Shown here: in pieces, positions 26,029 to 36,620 of the stretch
Position numbering within the stretch: the stretch's first letter is position 1
How the letters are laid out: the number at the start of each line of letters is the position of its first letter
DNA from: Chimonanthus salicifolius
Taxonomy: Eukaryota > Streptophyta > Magnoliopsida > Laurales > Calycanthaceae
Assembly: GCA_013350335.1 (NCBI GenBank)
Contig: CM023538.1
Coordinates: forward strand, 49,737,195 to 49,801,194
DNA length: 64,000 nucleotides
Direction: 5' to 3'
Position numbers and translations under genes: made by a program
Notes under the pieces: model-generated
Database searches by the model: none
The model's input: the letters and a program-made list of their open reading frames with translations, nothing else
What the model was told of the DNA's origin: nothing

Positions 26029-26029
26029 C

Positions 26030-26426
26030 TGTAATGCCCCAACCCGGAGGTGGGCCCGGAACGCTTACAAATTTTTTATTTTCTTTTATCTCCCATCAAC
26101 TAACATCATAGCTGGGCTGGATCTTCAAAGTTTCCAGAAAAAGCCCATCATAGAAAATGTCACACGTGCTATTCTCACGTGGTCTTAAACATGTACCATA
26201 TGTTCCCAACCTAAGTTTAATATAAACAATTTAATTAATTAAAATACAATAAAAGACCTTAAAAAAAACTTTGTAGTAAATAAAATCATACTCAAACTTA
26301 TTTCAAGTTTTAATTAAACAAATCGAAATAATCAAATCCTAATAATACTTCACATTATTTCATAAAATAAAATAAGAGAACTCATTTTAAGTTAAAAACA
26401 AACTATTTCAAAAAATATAACATTTC

Positions 26427-26471
<45 letters not shown>

Positions 26472-27473
26472 CACTTAAAAACCCAACAAAAATCCTAGAT
26501 TAAAATAAATAAAAAAATAAAAAATCACCTCAAAGCTTGGGTGGACGCTGAAAGCAGTAAAAGAAAAAGGAAGAAAAAGAAAGGAAGGGACAGTGGAGAG
26601 GAGTTATTTTTTTATTTTTATTTTTATTTTTTCCTCTCTTTCCTCACTTCTCTCCCTTTTATAAGCAAAGCAAATGCCTTACATGGCCACCACTTTGGCT
26701 AGCAACATGGCATTACCATAGGCATGCAAGCCTACAGCTCATCCTTGAGGCTTTATGAGTCACGTGCAAGGATTTTTTTTATTATAATATTTTCATTTTT
26801 AAAATCTTATCTTCATTTATTAGATATAAAATGGTTTAATTAAATTAATCCATCCACTCTAAAAAGTCGGGTCTTAAAAATCATAAACACTGTTCAAATC
26901 TGGAGAAAGGTACACTTTCGAAATCGTTTGATATAGGCGAAAATGACACATAGGTAGTTTTTTGCCAACAATACAGTATTTTTTTAAGTATTTTTAAATC
27001 TTATTTTGTAAATCTGTTAAACAAACTAATTGGTTAGAACACAGATTAAATATTGGTTATTTTCTATAATTTTTTGACTTCTATAATTGTTTAAAATAGT
27101 TATTTTCGTAAATAGGGACTTTCCAGGGGCACATTTATAAATATTTCTGAAAATCAAAAGCATAGACTAAAAGGTCCTATGAATTCATCATTTAAGATCA
27201 CTTCTAATGCATAGCTTTGACAATCCAATTATTTCAAACAACATATTTTAATAATAATCAATAATTAAATCACCTAAATAATAATATTTATGATAAATTA
27301 CCATTTTGCCCTTCCAACTTAAATGATTTGGATCTGTGAGCTATCGAGCTCTAATTGGGCCGATCGTAGATTTCTAAAAATCTCAATCCGTAATCTTCAT
27401 GATTAACGGATCAAAACATAATTAATTAATACAAATAACATAATTAGTCTTAATCTTGGGTCAGGGTATTACA
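26030..27473 (-). repeat. 5' LTR of the minus-strand element
   Basis: Partner of 22505-23885. It holds a (TA)n microsatellite of about 40 bases near 26430-26468, which accounts for most of its extra length. Confidence 0.9.
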
Positions 27474-27478
27474 CATGG

Positions 27479-28548
27479 GCCAAGTATAGTAAACGGGATT
27501 AGTCACAACGAGTCGTTAAGTATGCCGAGTGTCCATTGATGATATTATCAATCGAATTAGTAGTAATTGTGATGGGTAATCTAAGAAAATAAAAGCAAGA
27601 AACTTTGTAGAGATTATAAGTGCTCAATGACAGTGAAAGACTGTAACTTGATCCGGGTATATGTCAATAGTGAGAATGAGGGTTTAGAAGAATTGTTATG
27701 AATAGATTGGTAAAGAGAACCGGAAAGAGGTGATATGTGCATATTTCTAATGAGAACTAGAAGACCTAATGTGGTTAGCTTAATAATGAAATACGTTTAG
27801 ATATAATAAGCTCACCCTTGAGAGAGTTGGGTATCGTAATAGCATGGACTTTAATGATACGATGACGAACACATAGAAATGTTTCGAAACTCATAGGTTA
27901 ATGTGAGAAATGGTGATGAAATTGAGTGGTGTAGACCACAACCGAGTGTATAAAATGATACCCACTTGTGAGTGATGTATTTGATTACCGAATGCTGGTT
28001 GACAATATAATGGAAATTTGAATTCCAAGGGTTGAACTATAGTGCATGGGCCTTGTGATGGCCGCACTACATCTGGGTACGACGGATGGTATAGATGGCA
28101 TAGGGTAATCAAATTAATGAATTATGAGTTTGGCTTGTGAAAATAAGACCCCATGTGTGGATGAGTGTGTATAGAAGTCATTTGAAAGCGTAGATGGACG
28201 GACTTGTGTTCAGTGTATTGCGGCGAAGAGGGATACAATGCCTATGTTGGAGAAAAAGTTTAATGAAGAGATAAATAGTAAACACCATTGATATAGGAAA
28301 CGATTATAAACAATGGAAGAAATGACGAACATCGATTTATATAATGGTTGTGTTCCCCCATTTGGATTTAAAAACTCAAATGAATAATGGAAAGATTAGT
28401 TGGGAAATGGTATGACGGTAAAGGAACTTACTTTGAGAATAAGGATGGAGGAGGAGAGTACCCCATCTGAGATGGATGGTATAGAGACAATTTGGAACCT
28501 AAACCTCGCCCAATTTTCGGGACAAAAATTCCAAAAGGCGTTAGTATT
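27479..28548 (+). mobile_element. Decayed internal region of the gag-only element, right part
   Basis: Continuation of 21176-22504 after the minus-strand element. No domain is recognisable. Its last 45 bases (AATTTTCGGGAC, AAAATTCC, AAAAGGCGTTAGTATT) look like a decayed gypsy 3' end with a mutated polypurine tract. Confidence 0.5.
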
Positions 28549-29556
28549 TGTACACCCCGAAATTTTAAGACTTATAGATCAAGGGTGATTAACGATTGAT
28601 GGGGATTAATGATGACTTAATTAAGTAATTAAGAGGGATTAAGAATGATTTAATCAGGTTATTAAATTAATTTAATAACACCTAATGAGATGGATCTTAA
28701 TTAATAAAAATTAACTAATGATGTGGCATTGTGCCACGTAAATGATGACGTGGCGAGAGGAGGTGAAGTGGTTGCCACATGGTTGCCACATGTCAAAGAT
28801 AAGACCCTCAATCACCATCACCTTTGCATTAAATGCAAGGCTAAGACTACACTCCACCACCATCCACCCTCTTTGACTAAAGAGGAGAGAGAAATGAGCA
28901 AAGACTCATTCTTCTCTCCATCAACCCCTCTTTTTTCCTCTCCATACGGCACTCTCCTTCCCTTCTCCACGTCCATCATCGATGCCTCATGGAAGAAGAT
29001 AAAGAGAGAGAGAGAGAGAGAAGATTTGAAGTAAAAGGAGATTTCCTCTCCTTCTCTCCACCACTCAGTAGTACTCTCCTCTTCCCTCTCCTCTATTCTC
29101 TATCTTCAAAACCAAAGGAGATAAGGAAGAAAAAAAATCTGAAAAAAAGGGGGAAAAGAAAGAAGAAAATAAACAAGGAGAAGCATCAAACCCACGAATT
29201 TGGGCTCTTCATTGAAGGAGGAAACTCAGATCTAAAACTCCTCACCTACTCACAAGGAAAATCCCCCCAGCTTCAAAGGTATGTAAAATATAGTTGATTT
29301 ATACCATGAAAATCTCAACGGGATGGAATAGGGCTAGATAAATCATGTTAGGAGAGACTAAGAAGTACTATAAGAACAACATGGGTTGAATAAAATCGAA
29401 GTGGGGAAGACATGCAAAATCTAGAAATAATCACATCTGTCGCGATCCACGATGCATCGCCAAAAGGCGATGGGTCGTGGGACAACAAGACAACAGATCG
29501 CTGTAGGCGATGCATTGCCCTGGAAAACTGAACAATCTGGGGCGAAACATCATGTA
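28549..29556 (+). mobile_element. Start of the 3' LTR of the gag-only element
   Basis: It begins TGTACACCCCGAAATTTTAAG right after the degenerate polypurine tract. It holds a (GA)n tract near 29000 and ends in CGATGCATCG-rich sequence at the copia target site. After the copia element it appears to resume at 30691-31262, where it matches 6005-6548. The corresponding first kilobase of the 5' LTR is not visible in the window, so the pairing rests on that shared 0.5 kb. Confidence 0.55.
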
Positions 29557-29561
29557 CTCAC
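29557..29561. repeat. Target-site duplication CTCAC, left copy
   Basis: CTCAC is repeated exactly at 30686-30690, directly outside the copia LTR ends. Confidence 0.8.
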
Positions 29562-29578
29562 TATTAGAGATAATTAAG

Positions 29579-29790
29579 ATGCACGTACGCCAAGAAACGC
29601 TATAGGAGACGAAGCTGAGTGTGGTGAGCAATGTAGCATGAGCTGATAGAGTCCCTTCTTACTCGATCCTTGAGTTAGAATTGTCCCCGTTGTGCGATCC
29701 TTAATATAGAAATAGTCAGGGTGAAATTCAAAGAACACATTATTATCACGTGTAAACTGATTGACGGATAATAAGTTGCGCGAAATAGAC
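29579..29790 (-). pseudogene. Inverted copia pre-integrase fragment
   Basis: The minus strand encodes LLSVNQFTRDNNVFFEF followed by a YFYIKDRTTGTIL-like stretch, then KKGLYQLMLHCSPHSAS. This is the conserved region just before the copia integrase zinc finger. A stop appears near 29573, at the LTR stub. Its opposite orientation to the adjacent RNase H requires an internal inversion or template switch. Confidence 0.8.
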
Positions 29791-30514
29791 GAAACCTGTG
29801 AAGTCTCCTATTGCCTTGTCCACTTCTTTATCACGACATTCTGGCGATCCATTACCAGATGCTACCCTCTATCGGAGTATTGTTGGAGGCTTACAATATT
29901 TGACTCTCACGCGTCCTGATATTGCTTTTGCTGTGAACAAGGCCTGTCAGTTTATGCATCAACCCTCTACCGAGCATTGGGCTTTTGTCAAACGCATCCT
30001 TCGGTACCTTAAACAGACTCTTTCCTATGGGTTACAGTTACATCGCTCTTCTCCATTATGTTTGTCTGCCTTCTCTGATGCTGATTGGGTGGGTTGCCCT
30101 GATGATCGGCGATCAAATGGTGGTTTTCCTATCTTTCTCGGCAACAATCTGATCTCTTGGAATTCTAAGAAACAACAAACTGTTGCCCGTTCTAGTACTG
30201 AAGCTGAATATCGGGCCGTAGCCTCTGCCTCCGCTGAGCTCACATGGTTACTTTCTCTTCTTGGGGAGTTACATGTGTGCCTCTCTGGCCCTCCTACTCT
30301 TTGGTGTGATAATATTGGTGCTACTTATCTCACCGCCAACCCAGTTTTTCACGCTCGTACAAAGCATGTTGAGATTGACTTTCACTTTGTTCGAGATATG
30401 GTTGCTCGTAAACAACTTGTGGTCAAAATTATCTCAACCAAGGACCAGTTGGCTGACATCTTCACGAAAGGTCTATCATCCCCTCGTTTTCTGTCCCTTC
30501 GTAGCACTCATTGA
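29791..30514 (+). pseudogene. Copia reverse transcriptase tail and RNase H, open frame
   Basis: An uninterrupted frame covers the end of reverse transcriptase ([33 protein letters not shown]) and RNase H. RNase H motifs in order are [16 protein letters not shown] ([11 protein letters not shown]), LWCDN, the [13 protein letters not shown] block, and [12 protein letters not shown]. These residues would cleave RNA in RNA-DNA hybrids during reverse transcription. The frame has no genuine start and lacks the polymerase core, so it is a fragment. The lack of stops over 238 codons suggests a recent origin relative to neighbouring pseudogenes. Confidence 0.85.
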
Positions 30515-30538
30515 TGGCGAGTTGGGCTTGAGGGGGGC

Positions 30539-30685
30539 TATTAGAGATAATCAAGGGACTCATGATTATCCTCACTGATAATCATGGGATGGTTGTGTGT
30601 ACTCCTTATTGGTAGATACTCTTTGTAACCTCTATATATACTGTGTATATACGTGAATGAATACGAGGGAAAATATACGTTTACA
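30539..30685 (+). repeat. 3' LTR of the mini-copia element
   Basis: 147 bp, beginning TATTAGAGATAATC and ending GTTTACA, with TATATATACTGTGTATA near its centre. The length suits short-LTR copia lineages. The first two bases TA instead of TG are shared with the 5' stub. Confidence 0.85.
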
Positions 30686-30690
30686 CTCAC

Positions 30691-31262
30691 GATAGGTCGT
30701 GAGGCTTCAAGCGATACGTCGCCAAACGGCGATAGGATCAGCTTGAGATGGAAAGAAAAAGATAGAGCATGAATAATACCCATGTCTCATGATGGATCGT
30801 GGTGACGATGCATCGCAAGAACTTTTGACGATGCATCACTAGGTGGCGATGGGTCGTCCCTGTCCAAACTCCGATTTTCCATTTAAGTTCGGATGTTCCA
30901 GGACCCATTCCTCCTGTTCTAGTGTGATTCATAAACACTAGTTAAGACCCTTAAAAGTATAAATTAGTAGGGCAAATAATCAAATTAAAAGGATTATGTA
31001 TGGTTATGATTAGAGACCTTTGTTTATGTGTGGAATTGAAAAGAATGCGATAGTTTTGCAAGATTTAGTGGGTTATACACAAAACATGTCTTGGGGTTCA
31101 CTTAGGCTTTAAGTGGTCTTCAAATGATTAACCCTTAGACCTGGACCTATACATACATAAATGTAATTAGAGGATTCTTGCATGATAATGACACAAATAT
31201 TATGTGTTGACACTTGTACTTAGACGAAGAATCGAGGGTAGCCTTGACATTGTACGGACTAG
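30691..31262 (+). repeat. LTR segment, right copy of the pair with 6005-6548
   Basis: This is the continuation of the interrupted LTR after the copia element. It matches 6005-6548 from about 30766 to 31262. The first 75 bases hold more GCGATGG / CGATGCATCG-type words. Confidence 0.65.
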
Positions 31263-32991
31263 TTCAACGACCAAATTTTCCGCTAATTAATATTTTGCCC
31301 TAGCACTATTCAAAAATCCCCCAAAAATGGACATATTGTTCGACTGGCTGACCAACAATTCCATTAAATCCTCTGCTAATTTTCTACCAGTCGATTGTTT
31401 CTGCAACAGGTAGAGCAATTTTCCATTTTCTTGACATTTTCTTTGATGATTTTATAGAGAACTACCGGGAGTTTTCTTACCAAATTTTATCCAGAGGTTC
31501 CTTTAAGAGAGGTCTACAAACTAAAAATAAGAAATGGGGTTGAAAGCATACCAAAAGCCTTAAGAAAATCCCCCAAAATCAACACTAAACGTTTGAGTTG
31601 CAGATGCCGTTGTAGTTGCGGAAAAATGGAAAAGATGAATTCAGAGGAAAAACAGCGATGGATCCAACGAAGGGTAGATCTACTGTTGCCATTTCTTGTT
31701 TTTCTTCGTCGTTTTTTTTTCTTTAATTCTTTTTATAACCAAAATATCTAAAAGTATCTTAAAGCAACTGTTCTTTTCAAATTTTGAAATTCTAGTCATT
31801 TTAGAAGTCAAATTTATAAAATCTGACGCCATAGTTGTGTTGTGAGAGGGGAGTTTACTGAGGGTGGTAACATCAGATTTTAATTTTATTCTAAAACCCC
31901 ATTATTTTTTGCTAAAATCAATATGTTGACAAATGGACGGCCTATATTATCCGAATTTTGACACTTTAAATCGAGTGTTTAAAATATCAAATTAAAATTC
32001 TAAAAATGCCAAAGATTTTGTTAAAACACAGATTACCTCTGATAAACTTTTACAAATTTTTGAACTATGGGGTAGCAGAATAATCGGGGTTTTTAGATGA
32101 TGCTCATTTAAAAATCATATCGCGAGAAAGTGTCGGAAAAATTCAGAAATACCACTGAGTGCAATACTGAAAGACATAGAGTGTGTGCGAATTTCAAAGT
32201 TTGACTACGTAAGAAGAGTGGTCTCACACACTCCGGTAGTTTTCAAAACACTATTCATGGATTTTCATATAAAACAAACAGTATTGTGGAATGACTATTT
32301 TGCCCTCCAAATTTCAACAAGTCAGATCACTGAGCTAAAGAGCTCAGATTGGGTCAAATTTGAATATTTCGGAAAGCTTACTCATTGCTCTACAAGATTA
32401 ACTGGTCATAAATCATGGTTAACAGTCTAAAAAGTCACTCATTAGTCTAAGCATGGGTCATGGTCTCAAAGGAATAATTATGTTTTATTTATGAATTATC
32501 TGTATGAACTTGTGATATAATAACCCTTTACGTGCCCAGTTGAGGCACAATTAGACATAGAATAAAACTGTTGTATTTTCGATGCGTAATTCTGATGTAT
32601 GTGTTAGTATTCGGGGTGGGTGATATTGTACATGTTAGAGTCCACATGAAAGAGCATGTGTGACAATTTTTATTGGGCTTCAGAGAAATGCGAATCAAGG
32701 TTGTAGAATACATTCTGACTAGTGGTGTATCCTTCATACCGCGGTGTCTAGGTGAGTTCTGTCTAAAGATATGTGGTTTAAGGGGGACCATTGTGACTCC
32801 TACAGTTGCATGGGAACTCAGCTGGCCGTGTCATGGTTGGATCTAAGCCTGTCTATTGTGACGTCTGAAATTCTGATTAAAGAAATGATCAAGCCCATGT
32901 TTGGATGAGAATTCCGCTAAATAGTGAATGCTTACTATAAAAATAAATAAATTCAGTCGCGTCTCGGGCCCTGGCAAGGCGGGGCATGACA
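31263..32991 (+). mobile_element. Probable solo LTR, gypsy type
   Basis: It starts TTCAACGACCAAATTTTCCG, close to the TGTAACGACCCAAATTTTC start I associate with this LTR group, and ends GGGGCATGACA. Its last 420 bases resemble the end of the 57442-60663 LTR (ATTCTGATG, GTAGTGTATCC-like words, GGCATGACA/GGCGTGACA). The flanks ACTAG and ATTGA are not a clean duplication. No coding domain is present. Confidence 0.45.
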
Positions 32992-34652
32992 ATTGAGCCA
33001 AAATTTGGGAATCATTTCATAGCCGTAGTGTGATCCATCACTTCGATCTTATCTAATTTAAAAGAGTCATTGATGATCTCGTTTATAAGTGATTGGAAAA
33101 TCAGTGAGTGTGTGATCTATGAACACTTGTGACAGTGCTAGATCTAGAGAAATCCTTCCACATATCCTTGGTCGAGTGTTTTGATCTGTATATCATCTTC
33201 AACAAGGACGTGGTGTTGTGGAGGATGTCATGGGCTGAATCACTAGTTGGTGTGGCTGTGACTCGTGGATTGGAATTGGCATCGGCAAAGTCAGTGAGCA
33301 CTTTGTGGCAAATACACAGGCAGAGTCTATTGAGGTAAGACTTGAGTAGAATCTTATGGGTAGAGTCTTGTGGTAACTCGAATTCATTGGATTTAGATAT
33401 TATGGTATGGAATTCTTATGTTATTTATGGTTAGATGTTTATGTATTTGGAATTTGTGCGATCCATGGAATTTGGGTGTATTGCATGAACATATGCTTGG
33501 GTTGATTTATATATGTTGATGTTTAATATGAAATGAGATATGTTTTGGGCTGTTTTATATTTGTTAATGCCCTATATGACATTATGTATGTTTTGGGCTA
33601 ATATATTTTTTAGAATATGCTGTTTTAATTTTTGGGAATATTATCATGTTATTGAGCATGTTCATGAGATGATTTTACATACATGTTATGGCATTCATGC
33701 ATGATACAGAAGTATGTGAAGCATTCATGCATGAGGATCCACAAGAAGGTGGGTAATGAGAGGAAATTTATGAAAATTGTTATTCGGGGCTTTATGCTGA
33801 GTTTATTTGGGCTTTATGCTGAGTTTATTTGGGTTTTATGTCGAGTTTGTTTAGGTTTTATGCTAAGTGGTCCTTGTGACAAATTTAATATGCACATGTG
33901 CTAAGTGGCAAGAACTATGGAAAAGATGCATGGGTATGGGTACATGCATCATTATATTGCATTATTGCATTACATGCATTGTAAAGAATATAAGTTATCT
34001 TCTGTGTTAAATTATTTATTAGTATGCTATGCAAAATTTTGACCATGTTGTATGGTGAATGCATGAATACATGTTATGTGCTAATTATAGTTCTCAATGG
34101 GTATGGGTGAGCTCACTCCCTTACATTACAGGATATCCTTTGGAATTGGGACTCAGTGAGACCCAGGAGCAGACTTAGGCCTCAGGAGTTACTTAGGCCT
34201 CAGGAGTTGCTTAGGATGTAGATCTAATTATTTTTTTGTTGATTAGAGACAATTAGATTATTTGTTATTAGTTTGTACTATTTGAGGCACATGGAGTGTC
34301 CTTTGAGATAATTTATTTTGTTGGTTTGAGGATTTATAATTTTTAGGGGTTGGTTATTATTTTTTAAATCCTTTGAGACTTATTCTATGGAATGGAATAC
34401 TTGATAATTTGAGGCCTTTATTTTATTTTAATGGGCGTGTGATGTGAGCTTAGAAAACCATGTTAGTTGATTTTAATATTTTCCATGTGGAAAATGAGGA
34501 AGGTTCGTTCATGGCTTCTTGTACAATTGAAACGTTCAAATATGGATATGCAATTATTATTATTTAAAAAAATAAGCCATGACTTGGATCAATTTGTATA
34601 TTTAGATCCCTTCTAACACCATGTTTTCTCTTTGGAGGGGCAGGGTGTTACA
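32992..34652 (+). mobile_element. LTR-like sequence ending AGGGTGTTACA, no gene
   Basis: The right end (GGCAGGGTGTTACA, 34639-34652) and GAGCTCACTCCCTTACATTACAG near 34110 are typical of the TGTAA...TTACA LTRs elsewhere in the window. A clear start and a duplication were not found, so it is probably truncated. It also carries short internal duplications near 33790-33860 (TTTATGCTGAGTTTATTTGG) and 34180-34215 (TTAGGCCTCAGGAGTT). Confidence 0.4.
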
Positions 34653-34972
34653 ACTTTTTTTATTAAATACTCTTAAGAATTCATAATTTTCTATAATAAT
34701 TTTCTACTTTTAAATACTACTATAAAAGAACGGTGATATCCTTTAAACTCATCAAATTTAATCATAGAATCCTTTTTTCTACTTTTAGACAATGTTTTTC
34801 ACAAACCAATTAACATTCTTACAATATGGTTTTCACAAACCAACTGACATTCTACTATATATTTTCTTGAACAGTCAAGGTTTATTTGACAAACACTTTA
34901 AACAGACGAGATTTATTTGACAAACCTCAAAATGAAGACACTAAAATCTAACTCTGACATGAAGGTATTAGG
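34653..34972. other. AT-rich region downstream of the ankyrin/PGG gene
   Basis: No gene is visible. It lies just past the stop codon of the minus-strand gene and would contain its 3' untranslated region and polyadenylation site. A 30-base imperfect repeat (TTCACAAACCAATTAACATTC against TTCACAAACCAACTGACATTC) occurs at 34797-34855. Confidence 0.4.
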
Positions 34973-36418
34973 CTAGAGAAAATGGAAATGATGGTCAAGC
35001 ACAGAATGGTGATCATACCAAGGCCGTGGCTTGCGCTTGGTCACATACAACACAAGGTTGGTGTAGAATGGGAACTGCGTGATGAGGATGATGAAAATCA
35101 AGAAGCACCCAATTGCATATGCGGGTATGGCAACGAATGTTATCTTTCCCTTGAGATAGAAGTAGTGGCCAGCACAGAAGGAAACCAACATGGACCCTAA
35201 AGATAGCAAGAGACTGGTGAGGCCTACCATCAACTTCTGTGGTAAGCTCTTGCTCGAATCATCAAAACCTTGGTAGGGAGAGATGAGTATGGTGAGGAAC
35301 ATGATGAGAGATATAAGTGAAAAACAAAGCGCCCCGAATGCTGAAACCACAAAAGTGTCGAAGGTCCGGCGTCCTTGGAAATTAGGAATGCCTTCATTGT
35401 TGTTGCCTCCTGGTATGGTAGTGGCAGAGGCAAATGCAACAGTGGCAATGAGACCTGCTACCACTGAGCAAGATTGTGAGGTAGTATTCAACCATTCTCT
35501 ATGTTCTTTACTTTGGAGCAAAGTTTTGTGCTCCTCCTCAAAAATCTTCGAAGGTGTTTTTCCAGCTTTGTTTGAGGCTTTTGTCAAGCGTTCAGGCATG
35601 AAGTTCCTGACATACTAGTTTGGAGAAGTATGTTAGATTGTCATATACACCACTTCAGGAGTTGCTCTCTTTATAAGTCAGTTTTTAAGGATGAGTTCTA
35701 CTTATGTATTTGGCATGCTATCACTTGGATGGGTCGGATTTATTTCTCCAAGCCTACATAGAGGGGGAGAGACAAGTGTCTTCAGCTCTGGCGCTGAGGG
35801 AGAGTGTTAGCAAAGTCCCACATTATCGGTGGATCTTTGAGTCTTGTGGTTTATAAACACATGAACACCCTCTCCTTATAAGTCGGTTTTTAAAGATGAG
35901 TTTTACTCATATTAAACTCATGTGTTTAACAATGTTATTCGGGCCATCAATTGTGAGAGATAGAGGATAAAGAGAGAGAGGACATACATTATACCACTTG
36001 ATTTCCCAGTGAAGTTTCATGGTTTGAGGCATCCCCCAAGGTTGATGAGTACTATTGGCAGCAGCAAGATGCAAGGCATTGTTCCTTTCTTTATCTTCAT
36101 TCTCAGCGTCTTCCCATTTAATAATCCCTTTCCTCTTCAAGTCAAGGAGAAGCTCAACAACGTCGGCCTGCCTATTTTCTATTGCCAACAACATTGCATT
36201 TTTGTTGTCAGATATCCTCTTTTCTTTAAAGGCTTCAGGAGATCTCGTTAAGATTTCTTTCACTACCTCTGTCACCCCTAGTCTAGCAGCAATTAGAAGT
36301 CGTGTCTCCTCTTTAGTTACATCTAAGATAGATCCATTCTTGAATTCGATATCAATGAGTCTTTTCATGATTTCATGTACCAAAAAGTGCTTTCGCTTGA
36401 TGCTCCTGATCTTATCAA
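34973..36418 (-). CDS. Ankyrin-repeat/PGG-domain membrane protein, last two exons
   Basis: Two exons are clear. The upstream one (36418-35988) opens after TTTCATAG and closes at the donor GTATGT. It holds DKIRSIKRKHFLVHEIMKRL, then ankyrin helices (ETRLLIAARLGVTEVVKEIL, NAMLLAIENRQADVVELLLD, NNALHLAAANS). The last exon (35614-34973) begins after ...AACTAG with YVRNFMPERL and encodes the PGG domain. After TPSKIFEEEHKTLLQ come four hydrophobic helices of 20-27 residues, with TTIPGG directly after the first. Splicing is in phase 0. The family (ITN1/ACD6-like proteins) sits in membranes and acts in stress and defence signalling; the role here is inferred. The protein ends at the TAG at 34973. There are no internal stops, so the exons look functional. 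Exons upstream are listed separately. Confidence 0.85.
35631..35931 (-). mobile_element. TRIM-like element filling the last intron of the ankyrin/PGG gene
   Basis: Two related terminal sequences, 35631-35709 (shortened) and 35805-35931, both start TGTTAG. They share TTATAAGTC followed by GGTTTTTAA/AGATGAGTT. A primer-site-like TTGGCATGCTATCAC follows the first, and a purine tract GCTGAGGGAGAG (35793-35804) precedes the second. This gives plus-strand orientation by these signals, although I list it with its host gene. The intron is 373 bp (35987-35615), so without the insert it would be only about 70 bp. No coding sequence. Confidence 0.5.
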
Positions 36419-36620
36419 CTATGAAATATTATTTGGGTAAGTAAGAAACATAACATTTTAAAATAGTAAAATTAATGAATTATCAAAATAAAGAATTTGG
36501 GCCAGCATGTGCTGCTATCAATCATCATTTACTATATGTAAAAATTTAAGAGTGAATTTGTATTTTTTAAAAATTCCATCAACTTTCATTCGACATGATT
36601 GAAATGATCTATTCACTTGA

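Larger units (their letters stand above)
22505..27473 (-). mobile_element. Minus-strand LTR retrotransposon with both LTRs
   Basis: Two direct copies of one sequence, 22505-23885 and 26030-27473, bound a 2.1-kb interior. Read on the minus strand each LTR runs from TGTAATACCCTGACCC to a terminus of the form GTTACA or ATTACA. The primer site sits next to the right-hand copy and the polypurine tract next to the left-hand copy, so transcription ran right to left. The near-duplicate flanks CGTGG/CATGG support a single insertion into the older plus-strand gypsy. The interior encodes only a gag remnant and is too short for pol, so the element is non-autonomous. The LTRs are very similar by eye, suggesting a younger insertion than its host. 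Confidence 0.9.
29562..30685 (+). mobile_element. Rearranged, deleted Ty1/copia element
   Basis: The element is bounded by TATTAGAGATAAT and ...TTTACA with perfect CTCAC duplications. Only about 17 bases of the 5' LTR start remain (29562-29578). Then comes an inverted piece of the pre-integrase region (29579-29790, minus strand), then RNase H on the plus strand (29791-30514), a polypurine tract GCTTGAGGGGGGC (30526-30538) and a 147-bp 3' LTR. Gag, protease, most of integrase and reverse transcriptase are gone. It lies inside the LTR that starts at 28549. Confidence 0.85.

Noticed and set aside
28400..28588. C-terminal pol or chromodomain remnant of the gag-only element
   Set aside because: The 62-residue frame has only a vague resemblance to gypsy 3' coding ends and no defining residues.
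31263..32991. A clean target duplication for this LTR (ACTAG/ATTGA)
   Set aside because: Only two of five bases match. Three transitions would have to be assumed, so I kept the LTR call at low confidence and did not list a duplication.
33100..33390. Overlapping open frames on both strands that looked like a protein fragment
   Set aside because: No motif could be tied to a family. The region lies within LTR-like sequence and the frames shadow each other.
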